A stretch of 7,546 nt of DNA from an uncultured Blautia sp. (GCA_934408705.1 CAKRVL010000110.1:1-7546), one strand, 5' to 3'. Shown: positions 1 through 7,141, counted from the stretch's first letter. Numbers and translations: made by a program. Notes: generated from the letters alone by a model not told the origin.

Positions 1-92
1 TTAAGAAAATCCGTAAAGGTGACAATATCTCTCTGATAAGAGAGATTTGCCAGCTCCCGGATTCTCTTAAGTAAAAATTCATCCTTATCCAT
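1..92 (-). CDS. ylmH: YlmH-type S4-domain RNA-binding protein (N-terminal 30 codons, runs off the window)
   Basis: Only the beginning of the gene is present. It reads from an ATG at 92-90 leftward through an open frame to the window edge. The translated N-terminus starts MDKDEFLLKRIRELANLSYQ and continues with RDIVTFTDFL, which matches the conserved start of YlmH proteins. YlmH is an RNA-binding protein with a C-terminal S4 domain (outside this window), encoded beside sepF and divIVA in Firmicutes and linked to ribosome rescue and division-cluster function. The start lies 5 nt after the sepF stop. The 20 nt upstream hold no good Shine-Dalgarno sequence (only AGAGCTGG), so translation is probably coupled to sepF. 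The B. subtilis order has ylmG between sepF and ylmH; that gene is absent here. Identity rests on 30 residues plus position, so it is good but not certain. Confidence 0.8.
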   Translation of the reverse strand, partial: MDKDEFLLKRIRELANLSYQRDIVTFTDFL

Positions 93-97
93 AAAAA

Positions 98-736
98 TCA
101 ATAACCAGCTCTTACAGAAGGTGTAGCTCCACCAAGAATATTCTGGAGATCACCTGTGATATCTACAGAAGACGGGCCAAGTACAAAGATGTAGCTGGAA
201 ATCTTCTGAAGGGATCCATTCAGGGAATAGCATGCACCGGAAGCGAAATCAATGATACGCTGTGCAAGCTCTACGTCAATACCTTCCAGATTCAGAATTA
301 CAGTTGCATTGTCAAGAAGAGTATCTGCGATCTCACGGGTATCTTCCATTGATGCAGGCTTGATCACACAAACCTCCATGGAAGAAGCCTGATTAGCACG
401 ACGGCTGCTTCTCATAGGAGTAATCTTAGAAGAAGTCACAGGGCGCTGTTTCTCTTTCTCTACCGGCTGCTTCACTGATGCCTTGACAGAAGTCTTAGGA
501 GCTGCAGTATGTACAGGCTCATCATCAAAGAGATCTTCTTCAGCAGATAAATCGTCCTCTTTCTTACGACCAAATTTCTCAAAGAATTTCTTCTTAGGCT
601 TATCCTCCATAGGATCATCATCGAAGAAATCTCCGTCCTCATCCTCGTCCATCAGGTCCTCATCTAAATAGCTGTCATCATCATAATCATCATCATTCAG
701 CTTAATAGAATCCAATAATTTATCAAAAACACTCAT
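98..736 (-). CDS. sepF: Cell division protein SepF, with a long acidic linker
   Basis: SepF tethers FtsZ filaments to the membrane and stabilises the septal ring. The 212-residue product has the family layout. Residues 1-13 (MSVFDKLLDSIKL) fit the N-terminal amphipathic membrane-binding helix. Residues 14-119 are a linker. Residues 120-200 are the conserved SepF core, beginning MEVCVIKPASMEDTREI and containing ILNLEGID, AQRIIDFASGACYSLNG and the strand SSYIFVLGPS. The linker is very acidic at residues 14-45, then carries the basic patches KPKKK (46-50) and GRKK (56-59), more acid, and a Lys/Pro/Thr-rich part. B. subtilis SepF is about 150 residues, so the extra length is in the linker. The ATG at 736 is preceded by GGAG seven nt upstream. 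The gene follows yggS by 24 nt and precedes ylmH by 5 nt, the usual division cluster. Confidence 0.95.
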   Translation of the reverse strand: MSVFDKLLDSIKLNDDDYDDDSYLDEDLMDEDEDGDFFDDDPMEDKPKKKFFEKFGRKKEDDLSAEEDLFDDEPVHTAAPKTSVKASVKQPVEKEKQRPVTSSKITPMRSSRRANQASSMEVCVIKPASMEDTREIADTLLDNATVILNLEGIDVELAQRIIDFASGACYSLNGSLQKISSYIFVLGPSSVDITGDLQNILGGATPSVRAGY

Positions 737-760
737 TTTTAATCTCCAATCTTCGTCTTC

Positions 761-1456
761 TTAACGTGTGGCATAATTTCGCTCACCGAAAATACCAGTT
801 CCCACACGTACCATGGTCGAGCCTTCCTGGACAGCGACCTGATAATCTCCGGTCATACCCATACTCAGAACACTCATATTAACATTATTAATGTTTTTCC
901 CACTAATGTCAACACTTAATTTCTTCAATGTACGAAAAACTTCTCTATTTTCTTCCGGATTCTCTACAAATGGGGCAATCGTCATAAGCCCCATTACTTT
1001 TATGTGGGAAAAGGTACTGATTTCTTCCAGCAAAGGCAAAACTTCTGATATTTTCAGGCCGAATTTACTCTCCTCCTCTGCCACATTTACCTCCAGAAGA
1101 ACAGGCATAACAAGCTCCTTTCTGGCAGCCTCCTGCTCAATAGTCTGGGCAAGACGCAGAGAATCTACAGAATGAATCATAGCGACCTTATCGATAATGT
1201 ATTTCACCTTATTCCGCTGAAGATGACCAATCATATGCCACTGGATATCTGAAGGCAGCTGGTCATATTTATCCATAATCTCCTGAACCTTATTCTCTCC
1301 AAAAACACGTGCACCTGCATCATAAGCTTCCTGAAGCATAGAAACAGGCTTAGTCTTACTTACAGCAACCAAAGTAACCTCACCCGGGTCACGGGAAACG
1401 GCTGCACAGGCTTTTTCAATATTTGCATTTACCTGCTGTAAATTTTCAGCTAACAT
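761..1456 (-). CDS. yggS: YggS/YlmE family pyridoxal-phosphate homeostasis protein
   Basis: This is a 231-residue PLP-binding protein of the YggS/YlmE/PROSC family. These proteins adopt the fold of alanine racemase domain 1 without racemase activity and buffer PLP and affect amino-acid and vitamin B6 balance in the cytoplasm. The PLP lysine is visible in VAVSKTKP (K34). Other family blocks are GENKVQE (54-60), QWHMIGHLQRNKVK (72-85), LEVNVAEEESKFGL (121-134), GLMTIAPF (156-163), LSMGMTGDYQVAV (197-209) and VRVGTGIFGER (216-226). Length and start are normal for the family. The ATG at 1456 has a strong site, AAAGGAGG, ending about seven nt upstream. The gene lies between the adaptor-like gene and sepF, as ylmE does in the Bacillus division cluster. 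It is probably cotranscribed with sepF and ylmH. No truncation or unusual composition is seen. Confidence 0.95.
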   Translation of the reverse strand: MLAENLQQVNANIEKACAAVSRDPGEVTLVAVSKTKPVSMLQEAYDAGARVFGENKVQEIMDKYDQLPSDIQWHMIGHLQRNKVKYIIDKVAMIHSVDSLRLAQTIEQEAARKELVMPVLLEVNVAEEESKFGLKISEVLPLLEEISTFSHIKVMGLMTIAPFVENPEENREVFRTLKKLSVDISGKNINNVNMSVLSMGMTGDYQVAVQEGSTMVRVGTGIFGERNYATR

Positions 1457-1516
1457 TTATAAGCCTCCTTTAAACAATATATCATTAATAAAATTTTGTT
1501 TGTAATCATTAATCTT

Positions 1517-2938
1517 TCAGTAAAGAATATCCTGCGCCTTCACCTGTGCAGAATCCCTTGCAATGCGGTCATATCTGGAAAGACCATAGGAGGTGCTGCT
1601 GGAAATAATTGCATATTCCTCATTCTGATCCAGAATATCCACCTGACGGAATACTGCATAACCCTGGTTAATACAGTAAACACCCTCCAGAGAATCAGTT
1701 TCCCCTACAATAAAACGCTGATTGGAGTCATCCTTCACAATAGCATCTCCCTCTTTAAAGGCATTCTTATCTACATAATAATTATATACCTCTTTGTCGG
1801 AATCGTTCTCATTATCATCCTTTACTTTCACCTTGCCATAGATAGTTGCATTGATAAAAGTTCTTACATTATTCCCGTCAGAATCTCTGGAAACCTTATT
1901 AAAGCCCACACTTCCACTGTCAGGATCTGTGGTGGCATATTCAGCTGGAATAACATAAAAATCTCTGGCTACAATTGCTGAAAGCGGAATCTTCAGCCCG
2001 GTCACTGTATTTGTAACCAGCTCAATATCCAGAAAGCGGTCGGAAGCATAGCGGATCAGACCACGGCTGAAATCGATCTTGCCATATTTCGATCCATCTA
2101 TCTTAATAATAGAAAAATCACCGCTCTGTGTCATATCATCCTTAAGGAACTTCACGCGGATGGCAGTGCGTCCCTGCAGCTTAGCAGCCTGTTTGTCACT
2201 CAAAGGAATGATCAGGCTCCATAGCTCACTAGTAATATTTGTGTAGATATTATCTCCAGCCTGCACCTTTCCATCAGTCTTCAGATCTGTTTCATGATAT
2301 GAAGTCTGGTCAAAATCCTCCGCACTGATAGTATCGGCAGTCTTGTTCTCATAACCGTCCATGGAGTATAGTATGATACCATCCTCCTGGGCTTTGCAGA
2401 TATTCTGCCCACTGATGGTCACAACCTGGGAACTGGCATTTCCATCTGTGGAAATCCCCTCATACTGAAGGATACTTCCCTCAAGCTGATTCTTGAAGCT
2501 ATAGGTACTGTTAAACTTGCTTCCTGAAAAGCCCTTGGAAAAGCTAAGCATAGAGCTGCGGATTTTCGAAAGCTCTTCAGCAGTCAGGGGAGATGTTGTT
2601 TCTGCAAGCTTCCCTGAACTCAGACCATAAACAGCGCCCCCTGCGTTAATCTTACTTCCTTCTCTGGCATAATAATTCACATAGCCGGAGGATTCTGCCT
2701 TAAAAACACTTTCCTCCCGAAGTGAAATACCGGTATAAGTCTCATTCCTGGACAAAGGTCCTGTAGTCACCTGATAAGACTCAATATGTGTGGAAGTTAC
2801 AAGCAGCACTGCGGTAAAAATCATATATAGTAACAACACACCAAAAGCAACGGTGGCAATATTCAGTCCGAATATTTTCTTTAGCTGGACAAAAAGTCCT
2901 GCCAATCTGCCCGGTTCATTAGATTTCTTCTCGGACAA
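1517..2938 (-). CDS. HlyD/RND-adaptor-like single-pass membrane protein, function unknown
   Basis: The product is 473 residues. A short cytoplasmic N-terminus (1-25, basic) leads into one hydrophobic segment at about 26-48 (IATVAFGVLLLYMIFTAVLL). The remainder is predicted to be outside the membrane. Residues 77-107 (VFKAESSGYVNYY, REGSKINAGGAVYGL) look like half of a biotinyl/lipoyl barrel-sandwich motif of HlyD adaptors. A second half may lie near 183-190 (KAQEDGIIL) and 223-233 (GKVQAGDNIYT). Residues 117-165 could form the intervening helical hairpin. The C-terminus (418-473, with GVYCINQGYAVFRQVDIL and SYGLSRYDRIA) resembles the membrane-proximal end of such adaptors. The start is TTG at 2938, preceded by AAAGGGGG with a 7-nt gap; no in-frame ATG lies nearby. 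No exporter or ATPase gene is in the window. It heads the yggS-sepF-ylmH cluster and is divergent from lexA. Family assignment is moderately sure; the substrate and role are unknown. Confidence 0.75.
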   Translation of the reverse strand: MSEKKSNEPGRLAGLFVQLKKIFGLNIATVAFGVLLLYMIFTAVLLVTSTHIESYQVTTGPLSRNETYTGISLREESVFKAESSGYVNYYAREGSKINAGGAVYGLSSGKLAETTSPLTAEELSKIRSSMLSFSKGFSGSKFNSTYSFKNQLEGSILQYEGISTDGNASSQVVTISGQNICKAQEDGIILYSMDGYENKTADTISAEDFDQTSYHETDLKTDGKVQAGDNIYTNITSELWSLIIPLSDKQAAKLQGRTAIRVKFLKDDMTQSGDFSIIKIDGSKYGKIDFSRGLIRYASDRFLDIELVTNTVTGLKIPLSAIVARDFYVIPAEYATTDPDSGSVGFNKVSRDSDGNNVRTFINATIYGKVKVKDDNENDSDKEVYNYYVDKNAFKEGDAIVKDDSNQRFIVGETDSLEGVYCINQGYAVFRQVDILDQNEEYAIISSSTSYGLSRYDRIARDSAQVKAQDILY

Positions 2939-2989
2939 GCTGTTTCCCCCTTTGTTTTTGAGTCAGACTCTGAATTTTCATACCAAACA

Positions 2990-3018
2990 ATTGTACCATT
3001 TTTTGCCCTGGAACACAA
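2990..3018 (-). promoter_or_regulatory. Putative sigma-A promoter for the adaptor-like gene and division cluster
   Basis: On the minus strand, TTGTGT (3018-3013) is followed after exactly 17 nt by TACAAT (2995-2990). The -10 box is preceded by TGG, giving an extended -10 (TGgTACAAT). Transcription would begin near 2983 and leave a leader of about 45 nt before the TTG start at 2938. No other equally good promoter is visible between lexA and this gene. The assignment is from consensus matching only. Confidence 0.6.
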
Positions 3019-3056
3019 GAAAAACAAACAAGAAAAGTCTGTGAATAAAAGAAAAC

Positions 3057-3089
3057 AAGCGAACATATTTTCAGAATATCTGTTTGCTT
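3057..3089. promoter_or_regulatory. Putative tandem LexA operator (33-bp imperfect palindrome)
   Basis: Thirteen of the 16 arm positions pair around a centre at 3073. The palindrome divides into two abutting sites similar to the Gram-positive LexA (Cheo) box CGAACRNRYGTTYG. The left site is CGAACATATTTTCA (3060-3073) and the right site AGAATATCTGTTTG (3073-3086). Each departs from consensus at two to four bases. The right end overlaps the -35 hexamer of the lexA promoter, the expected place for autorepression. With no loop at its centre, it is not a plausible terminator. The call is an inference from motif, symmetry and position. Confidence 0.6.
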
Positions 3090-3112
3090 AATCAGGAAAA
3101 ATATGATATGAT
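3084..3112 (+). promoter_or_regulatory. Putative sigma-A promoter of lexA
   Basis: TTGCTT (3084-3089) is separated by 17 nt from TATGAT (3107-3112), which is five of six to the -10 consensus. Transcription would start near 3119-3120. That leaves only two or three nt before the in-frame TTG at 3122, but about 30 nt before the ATG at 3149. This supports the ATG as the true lexA start. The -35 half lies inside the palindromic operator. Confidence 0.6.
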
Positions 3113-3148
3113 AAAGAAAAGTTGAACGAAATCCGGAGGAAAACTCTT

Positions 3149-3769
3149 ATGACATATGGTAAAATCAGTAAGAAGCAGCAGGAAATCCTGGAATATATAA
3201 AAAGTGAAATTCTGAACCGTGGTTTCCCGCCAGCAGTTCGTGAAATCTGTGAAGCCGTGAACCTTAAGTCCACCTCATCTGTTCACGCCCACTTAGAAGC
3301 CCTTGAGAAGAATGGTTATATCCGCCGTGATGCTACTAAGCCCAGAGCCATCGAGATCATCGATGATAATTTTAATCTTGTCCGCCGCGAAGTCGTCAAT
3401 GTGCCTCTGGTAGGCACTGTAGCCGCAGGACAGCCGATTCTGGCAGTGGAGAATGTAGAGGGCTATTTCCCCATTCCATCGGAATTTATGCCTAATGAAC
3501 AGAGCTTCATGCTGAAGGTAAAGGGTGACAGCATGATCAATGCCGGAATCTTCGATGGAGACCAGGTTCTTGTGAAGCAGCAGCCTACAGCCTCTGACGG
3601 AGACATTGTAGTTGCCCTGGTAGAAGACTCTGCTACAGTGAAGACCTTCTATAAAGAAAAGGGCTATTACCGTCTTCAGCCCGAGAATGACACCATGGAT
3701 CCCATTATCATCACAGGAGAGATTCAGATTCTTGGCAAAGTATTTGGTGTGATGCGATTCTATCAGTAA
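3149..3769 (+). CDS. lexA: SOS transcriptional repressor LexA
   Basis: LexA represses DNA-damage genes and inactivates itself by RecA-stimulated cleavage. From the ATG at 3149 the product is 206 residues, typical of the family. The N-terminal winged helix-turn-helix covers about 1-70 (KISKKQQEILEYI, GFPPAVREICEAVNLKS, SSVHAHLEALEKNGYIRRD). The self-cleavage bond is A93-G94 in GTVAAGQPI. The catalytic serine is S128 in KGDSMI and the catalytic lysine is K165 in ATVKTF, both in the S24 peptidase-like C-terminal domain. All residues needed for self-cleavage are present. An upstream in-frame TTG at 3122 is disfavoured: the predicted transcript begins almost on it, while GGAGG (3135-3139) sits nine nt before the ATG, which gives the usual MTYGKISKKQ beginning. 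The gene is divergent from the adaptor-like gene and convergent with rsfS. Confidence 0.97.
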   Translation: MTYGKISKKQQEILEYIKSEILNRGFPPAVREICEAVNLKSTSSVHAHLEALEKNGYIRRDATKPRAIEIIDDNFNLVRREVVNVPLVGTVAAGQPILAVENVEGYFPIPSEFMPNEQSFMLKVKGDSMINAGIFDGDQVLVKQQPTASDGDIVVALVEDSATVKTFYKEKGYYRLQPENDTMDPIIITGEIQILGKVFGVMRFYQ

Positions 3770-3775
3770 TCAATA

Positions 3776-3834
3776 AAAGCCGTGTGAGTATAGTCGCTCC
3801 GAATCACTTCGGATTGTTTTCCTCACACGGCTTT
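3776..3834. terminator. Probable bidirectional terminator between lexA and rsfS
   Basis: AAAGCCGTGTGAG (3776-3788) pairs perfectly with CTCACACGGCTTT (3822-3834), giving a 13-bp stem. The 33-nt interior holds its own hairpin, CCGAA/TTCGG (3799-3803 with 3808-3812, loop TCAC). The stem begins seven nt after the lexA stop and ends 33 nt before the rsfS stop. The T-run is TTTTATT in the leftward direction and weak rightward (TTTCATTTAA). It fits a shared terminator of convergent genes, though the long interior is unusual. Confidence 0.75.
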
Positions 3835-3842
3835 CATTTAAT

Positions 3843-3874
3843 AACGAAGCAAAAGCTCGTTTTATTTCTATTTT
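3843..3874 (+). terminator. Possible secondary weak terminator downstream of lexA
   Basis: A short hairpin (AACGAAGC, loop AAAA, GCTCGTT, one bulged A) spans 3843-3861. It is followed on the plus strand by a T-rich run, TTATTTCTATTTTT, that reaches the end of rsfS. It could back up the main terminator for lexA transcripts. The stem is only about seven pairs, so confidence is low. Confidence 0.3.
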
Positions 3875-4236
3875 TCTAAAAACTCATCTATTTCCAACAC
3901 TTTTCCATCTCTCCAGATTCTCTCCAGATCATAGAAAAGTCTGTTCTCCTCATCAAATACATGCACGATCACATCGCCATAATCCATAAGAATCCAGCTG
4001 GAATTACGGTTTCCCTCGATCTGCTTTGCCTCGAAGCCTGCTCGTCCAAGCTGTTCTTCAACATTATCTACGATTGCCTGAACCTGATTGGAGTTTGTTC
4101 CGCTTGCAATTACAAAATAATCTGCAATTACGGAAACACTATGGATATCAATAACCTTAATATCCTGTCCTTTTTTATCGTCAATTGCCTTGCAGGCAAT
4201 CTGCGCCATCATTTTCTCTGTATTAACTGTACTCAT
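3868..4236 (-). CDS. rsfS: Ribosomal silencing factor RsfS
   Basis: RsfS (Iojap/DUF143 family) binds L14 on the 50S subunit and blocks joining to the 30S, slowing translation when nutrients are scarce. With the ATG at 4236 the product is 122 residues, the normal size. Family blocks are ADYFVIASGTNSNQVQAI (38-55), EGNRNSSWILMDYGDVIVHV (74-93) and FYDLERIW (101-108). The frame is open upstream to a TTG at 4284, which would add 16 residues (MTDCFLRIIAGKEQVR) with no family counterpart. The ATG is preferred because AAAGGAGC lies about nine nt before it. The gene is last in the ribosome/NAD cluster, 53 nt after yqeK, and ends facing lexA. In many clostridia the same neighbourhood also has an LCP-family gene; none is seen here. 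Confidence 0.95.
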   Translation of the reverse strand: MSTVNTEKMMAQIACKAIDDKKGQDIKVIDIHSVSVIADYFVIASGTNSNQVQAIVDNVEEQLGRAGFEAKQIEGNRNSSWILMDYGDVIVHVFDEENRLFYDLERIWRDGKVLEIDEFLEK

Positions 4237-4256
4237 CCTGACTTGCTCCTTTCCTG

Positions 4257-4284
4257 CTATTATCCGTAAAAAACAATCTGTCAA
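4257..4284 (-). promoter_or_regulatory. Possible weak internal promoter for rsfS
   Basis: In the 53-nt gap after yqeK, the minus strand carries a perfect TTGACA (4284-4279). Sixteen nt downstream is TAATAG (4262-4257); the overlapping GATAAT (4264-4259) is closer to consensus but would leave only 14 nt of spacer. Transcription would start close to the ribosome binding site. The -10 match or spacing is poor either way, so this is only a candidate. Confidence 0.3.
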
Positions 4285-4289
4285 ATATA

Positions 4290-4898
4290 TTATTGATCAC
4301 CAGATACAATACTGCGCTTATTATGCAGCTCTTTATAATAAATATAAGCTTCTCTTGAGGTAGGCTCAATATCATCTGCCGAATCCTCCTCCAGATACTC
4401 TAAAGTATCCTTCAGAATTTCATACATACATTCATCCAGATCCTCAAAAGCAATCTTACGGATTTCCGGCAGTCTGCCGGCCTTGTAACGCATTGGTTCA
4501 ATATAATCCGCAATATAAACGATTTTTTCCAGAAGACTCATCTCTTTCTTGCCTGTTGTATGGTAATTAATGGCAGATAAGATTTCCTGATCCTCAATTC
4601 CATATTTCTCATGGGCAATATATGCTCCAAGTCTGGAGTGAAGAAGAAATGGATGATCTTTCTCAAAATCAGAAACCGGAATGTTATGCTCGCTACACAT
4701 TTTCAGTTTCTTTTTATTCGGGATACATTTAGCGCAGTCGTGAAGCAGACCTGCCACCTGGGCATCCTTAACATCATATCCGTGAACCATAGCCAGGCAT
4801 GCGCTGGTATACATAACGCCCATGGTATGCTGGAAACGGTCCTCGTCCAGATATTTGGAAAGTTTTTTCTCAATTTTTGCAAAATCGTAATCTGCCAT
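4290..4898 (-). CDS. yqeK: HD-domain hydrolase YqeK (probable Ap4A-cleaving phosphohydrolase)
   Basis: YqeK proteins are HD-superfamily metal-dependent hydrolases; characterised Gram-positive members cleave diadenosine tetraphosphate (Ap4A) symmetrically to ADP. The 202-residue product has the expected metal ligands: H24 (RFQHTMGV), H53-D54 (GLLHDCAK), H87 (FLLHSRLGA), H113 (INYHTTGK) and D131 (IVYIADYIEP, where family members have AD.IEP). Length is normal. The C-terminal tail (about 175-202) is polar and less conserved. The ATG at 4898 starts only two nt after the nadD stop, and its ribosome binding site (AAGAAGGAAG) is inside the 3' end of nadD, so the two genes are almost certainly cotranslated. 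nadD-yqeK adjacency is widespread in Firmicutes. The biochemical assignment is by family, not proven here. Confidence 0.93.
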   Translation of the reverse strand: MADYDFAKIEKKLSKYLDEDRFQHTMGVMYTSACLAMVHGYDVKDAQVAGLLHDCAKCIPNKKKLKMCSEHNIPVSDFEKDHPFLLHSRLGAYIAHEKYGIEDQEILSAINYHTTGKKEMSLLEKIVYIADYIEPMRYKAGRLPEIRKIAFEDLDECMYEILKDTLEYLEEDSADDIEPTSREAYIYYKELHNKRSIVSGDQ

Positions 4899-4900
4899 GG

Positions 4901-5536
4901 TCAGACTTCCTTCTTTCTGTAAATTCCGTTCTCTCTCATATAGGAAAGAACCTTATCCGGAACGTAATATTTCAGACTTTTTCCTTCAGATATCCACTGG
5001 CGGATCTGACGGCTAGAAACATCAATATTCATGGTATCCAAACGGGCAAAATGTCCCTCATATTTATCTGAAAGGCGTTTAATTTCCTGATTCAGTTCAT
5101 CTGAAGATGTATGATCACGCACTGCCACAACAAGTGTGCAGGCTTTACAAATACGCCCCGGTTCCTTCCATTCTTCAAAAGCAAAAAGAGAATCAGCACC
5201 GATAATAAAATAATAGTCGGTATCCGGATGACGCTCATTCAGCTCTTCCAACGTATGATAGGTATAGGTATACCCGGTCTCATGCATTTCAGTAAGAGAC
5301 AGCTCAAAATGAGGATTGTCTTCAATTGCCAGACGAACCATTTCCACTCGCTGGCCATCAGAAGCTCCGCCATCCCGGTTACGCTTATGCGGCGGGTTAC
5401 CGGATGGCATGAACAAAACCTTGTCAAGTTGAAGCTGCTCATAGCTCTGTTCACCAAGAATGAGGTGTCCCATATGGATGGGATCAAAAGTTCCACCCAT
5501 GATTCCTATTTTTTTACGATTATTTAGGCAGTTCAA
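4901..5536 (-). CDS. nadD: Nicotinate-nucleotide adenylyltransferase NadD
   Basis: NadD joins nicotinate mononucleotide and ATP to form deamido-NAD (NaAD) in NAD synthesis. The 211-residue product carries the nucleotidyltransferase signature GIMGGTFDPIHMGHL (11-25) with the HxGH motif at H21-H24. It also has PSGNPPHK (44-51), the substrate-contacting IIGADSL (111-117), and the C-terminal DVSSRQIR (172-179), the usual (I/V)SSxxIR motif. The start is TTG at 5536: no ATG lies between the upstream in-frame TAA and M13, and starting at M13 would remove the first beta strand (KKIGI). This TTG is inside the 3' end of yhbY, giving a 17-nt overlap. The preceding sequence is A-rich with only GAGAAG as a weak ribosome binding site. 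Translation is therefore probably coupled to yhbY. Confidence 0.95.
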   Translation of the reverse strand: MNCLNNRKKIGIMGGTFDPIHMGHLILGEQSYEQLQLDKVLFMPSGNPPHKRNRDGGASDGQRVEMVRLAIEDNPHFELSLTEMHETGYTYTYHTLEELNERHPDTDYYFIIGADSLFAFEEWKEPGRICKACTLVVAVRDHTSSDELNQEIKRLSDKYEGHFARLDTMNIDVSSRQIRQWISEGKSLKYYVPDKVLSYMRENGIYRKKEV

Positions 5537-5813
5537 TTTTTTTCTTCTCTTTTTTACCTTCGCGGTATAATACGATTTTCTTACCGATTACCTGTACAAC
5601 CTGGGAATGTGTACGTTCTGCGAGAATCTGTGCCATTTCCTTCGGATCCTCCAGACAGTTCTGAAGTACACTGATCTTAATCAACTCTCTTGCAGCAAGT
5701 GCCTCATCAACAGCCTTGGTATTCTCCGGAGTAAGACCGCCCTTGCCAAGCTGTATAATTGCATCCATTTTCATTGCCAGGCTTTTTAAGTATGCTCTTT
5801 GCTTACTTGTCAT
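5520..5813 (-). CDS. yhbY: YhbY/YqeI CRM-domain RNA-binding protein
   Basis: This is a 97-residue protein consisting of one CRM (CRS1-YhbY) domain, which binds RNA and associates with precursor 50S ribosomal subunits. The sequence has the family pattern: SKQRAYLKSLAMKMDAIIQL (3-22), then the GKGG loop at 23-26 followed by LTPE, then LAARELIKISVL (39-50), and the closing strand VIGKKIVLYRE (75-85). The tail (86-97) is lysine-rich. The ATG at 5813 has CAGGAG seven nt upstream. It lies 24 nt after obgE and overlaps the nadD start by 17 nt, as part of one leftward operon of ribosome-assembly genes. Confidence 0.94.
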   Translation of the reverse strand: MTSKQRAYLKSLAMKMDAIIQLGKGGLTPENTKAVDEALAARELIKISVLQNCLEDPKEMAQILAERTHSQVVQVIGKKIVLYREGKKEKKKIELPK

Positions 5814-5837
5814 AATATATCTCCTGTCTTCAAAAAC

Positions 5838-7139
<1,302 letters not shown>

Positions 7140-7141
7140 TT

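Noticed and set aside
483..671. Serine-rich plus-strand open frame opposite sepF
   Set aside because: The serine runs are the reverse complement of the Asp/Glu codons of the SepF acidic linker. There is no start context.
1496..1981. Plus-strand open frame of 161 codons opposite the end of the adaptor-like gene
   Set aside because: It lies antisense to a gene with recognisable domain structure and has no ribosome binding site. Its hydrophobic composition follows from the complement of polar, Asp/Asn-rich codons.
2881..3066. Minus-strand 61-codon open frame overlapping the start of the adaptor-like gene
   Set aside because: It is out of frame with the clear protein, spans the predicted promoter and contains no known motif. 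The TTG start of the main frame has a better ribosome binding site.
3122..3148. Upstream TTG start adding nine residues to LexA
   Set aside because: The predicted transcript begins almost at that codon, leaving no room for a ribosome binding site. GGAGG is placed properly for the ATG at 3149.
4237..4284. Longer RsfS beginning at TTG 4284
   Set aside because: The added 16 residues have no family counterpart and the strong ribosome binding site favours the ATG at 4236. The TTG is part of a TTGACA hexamer.
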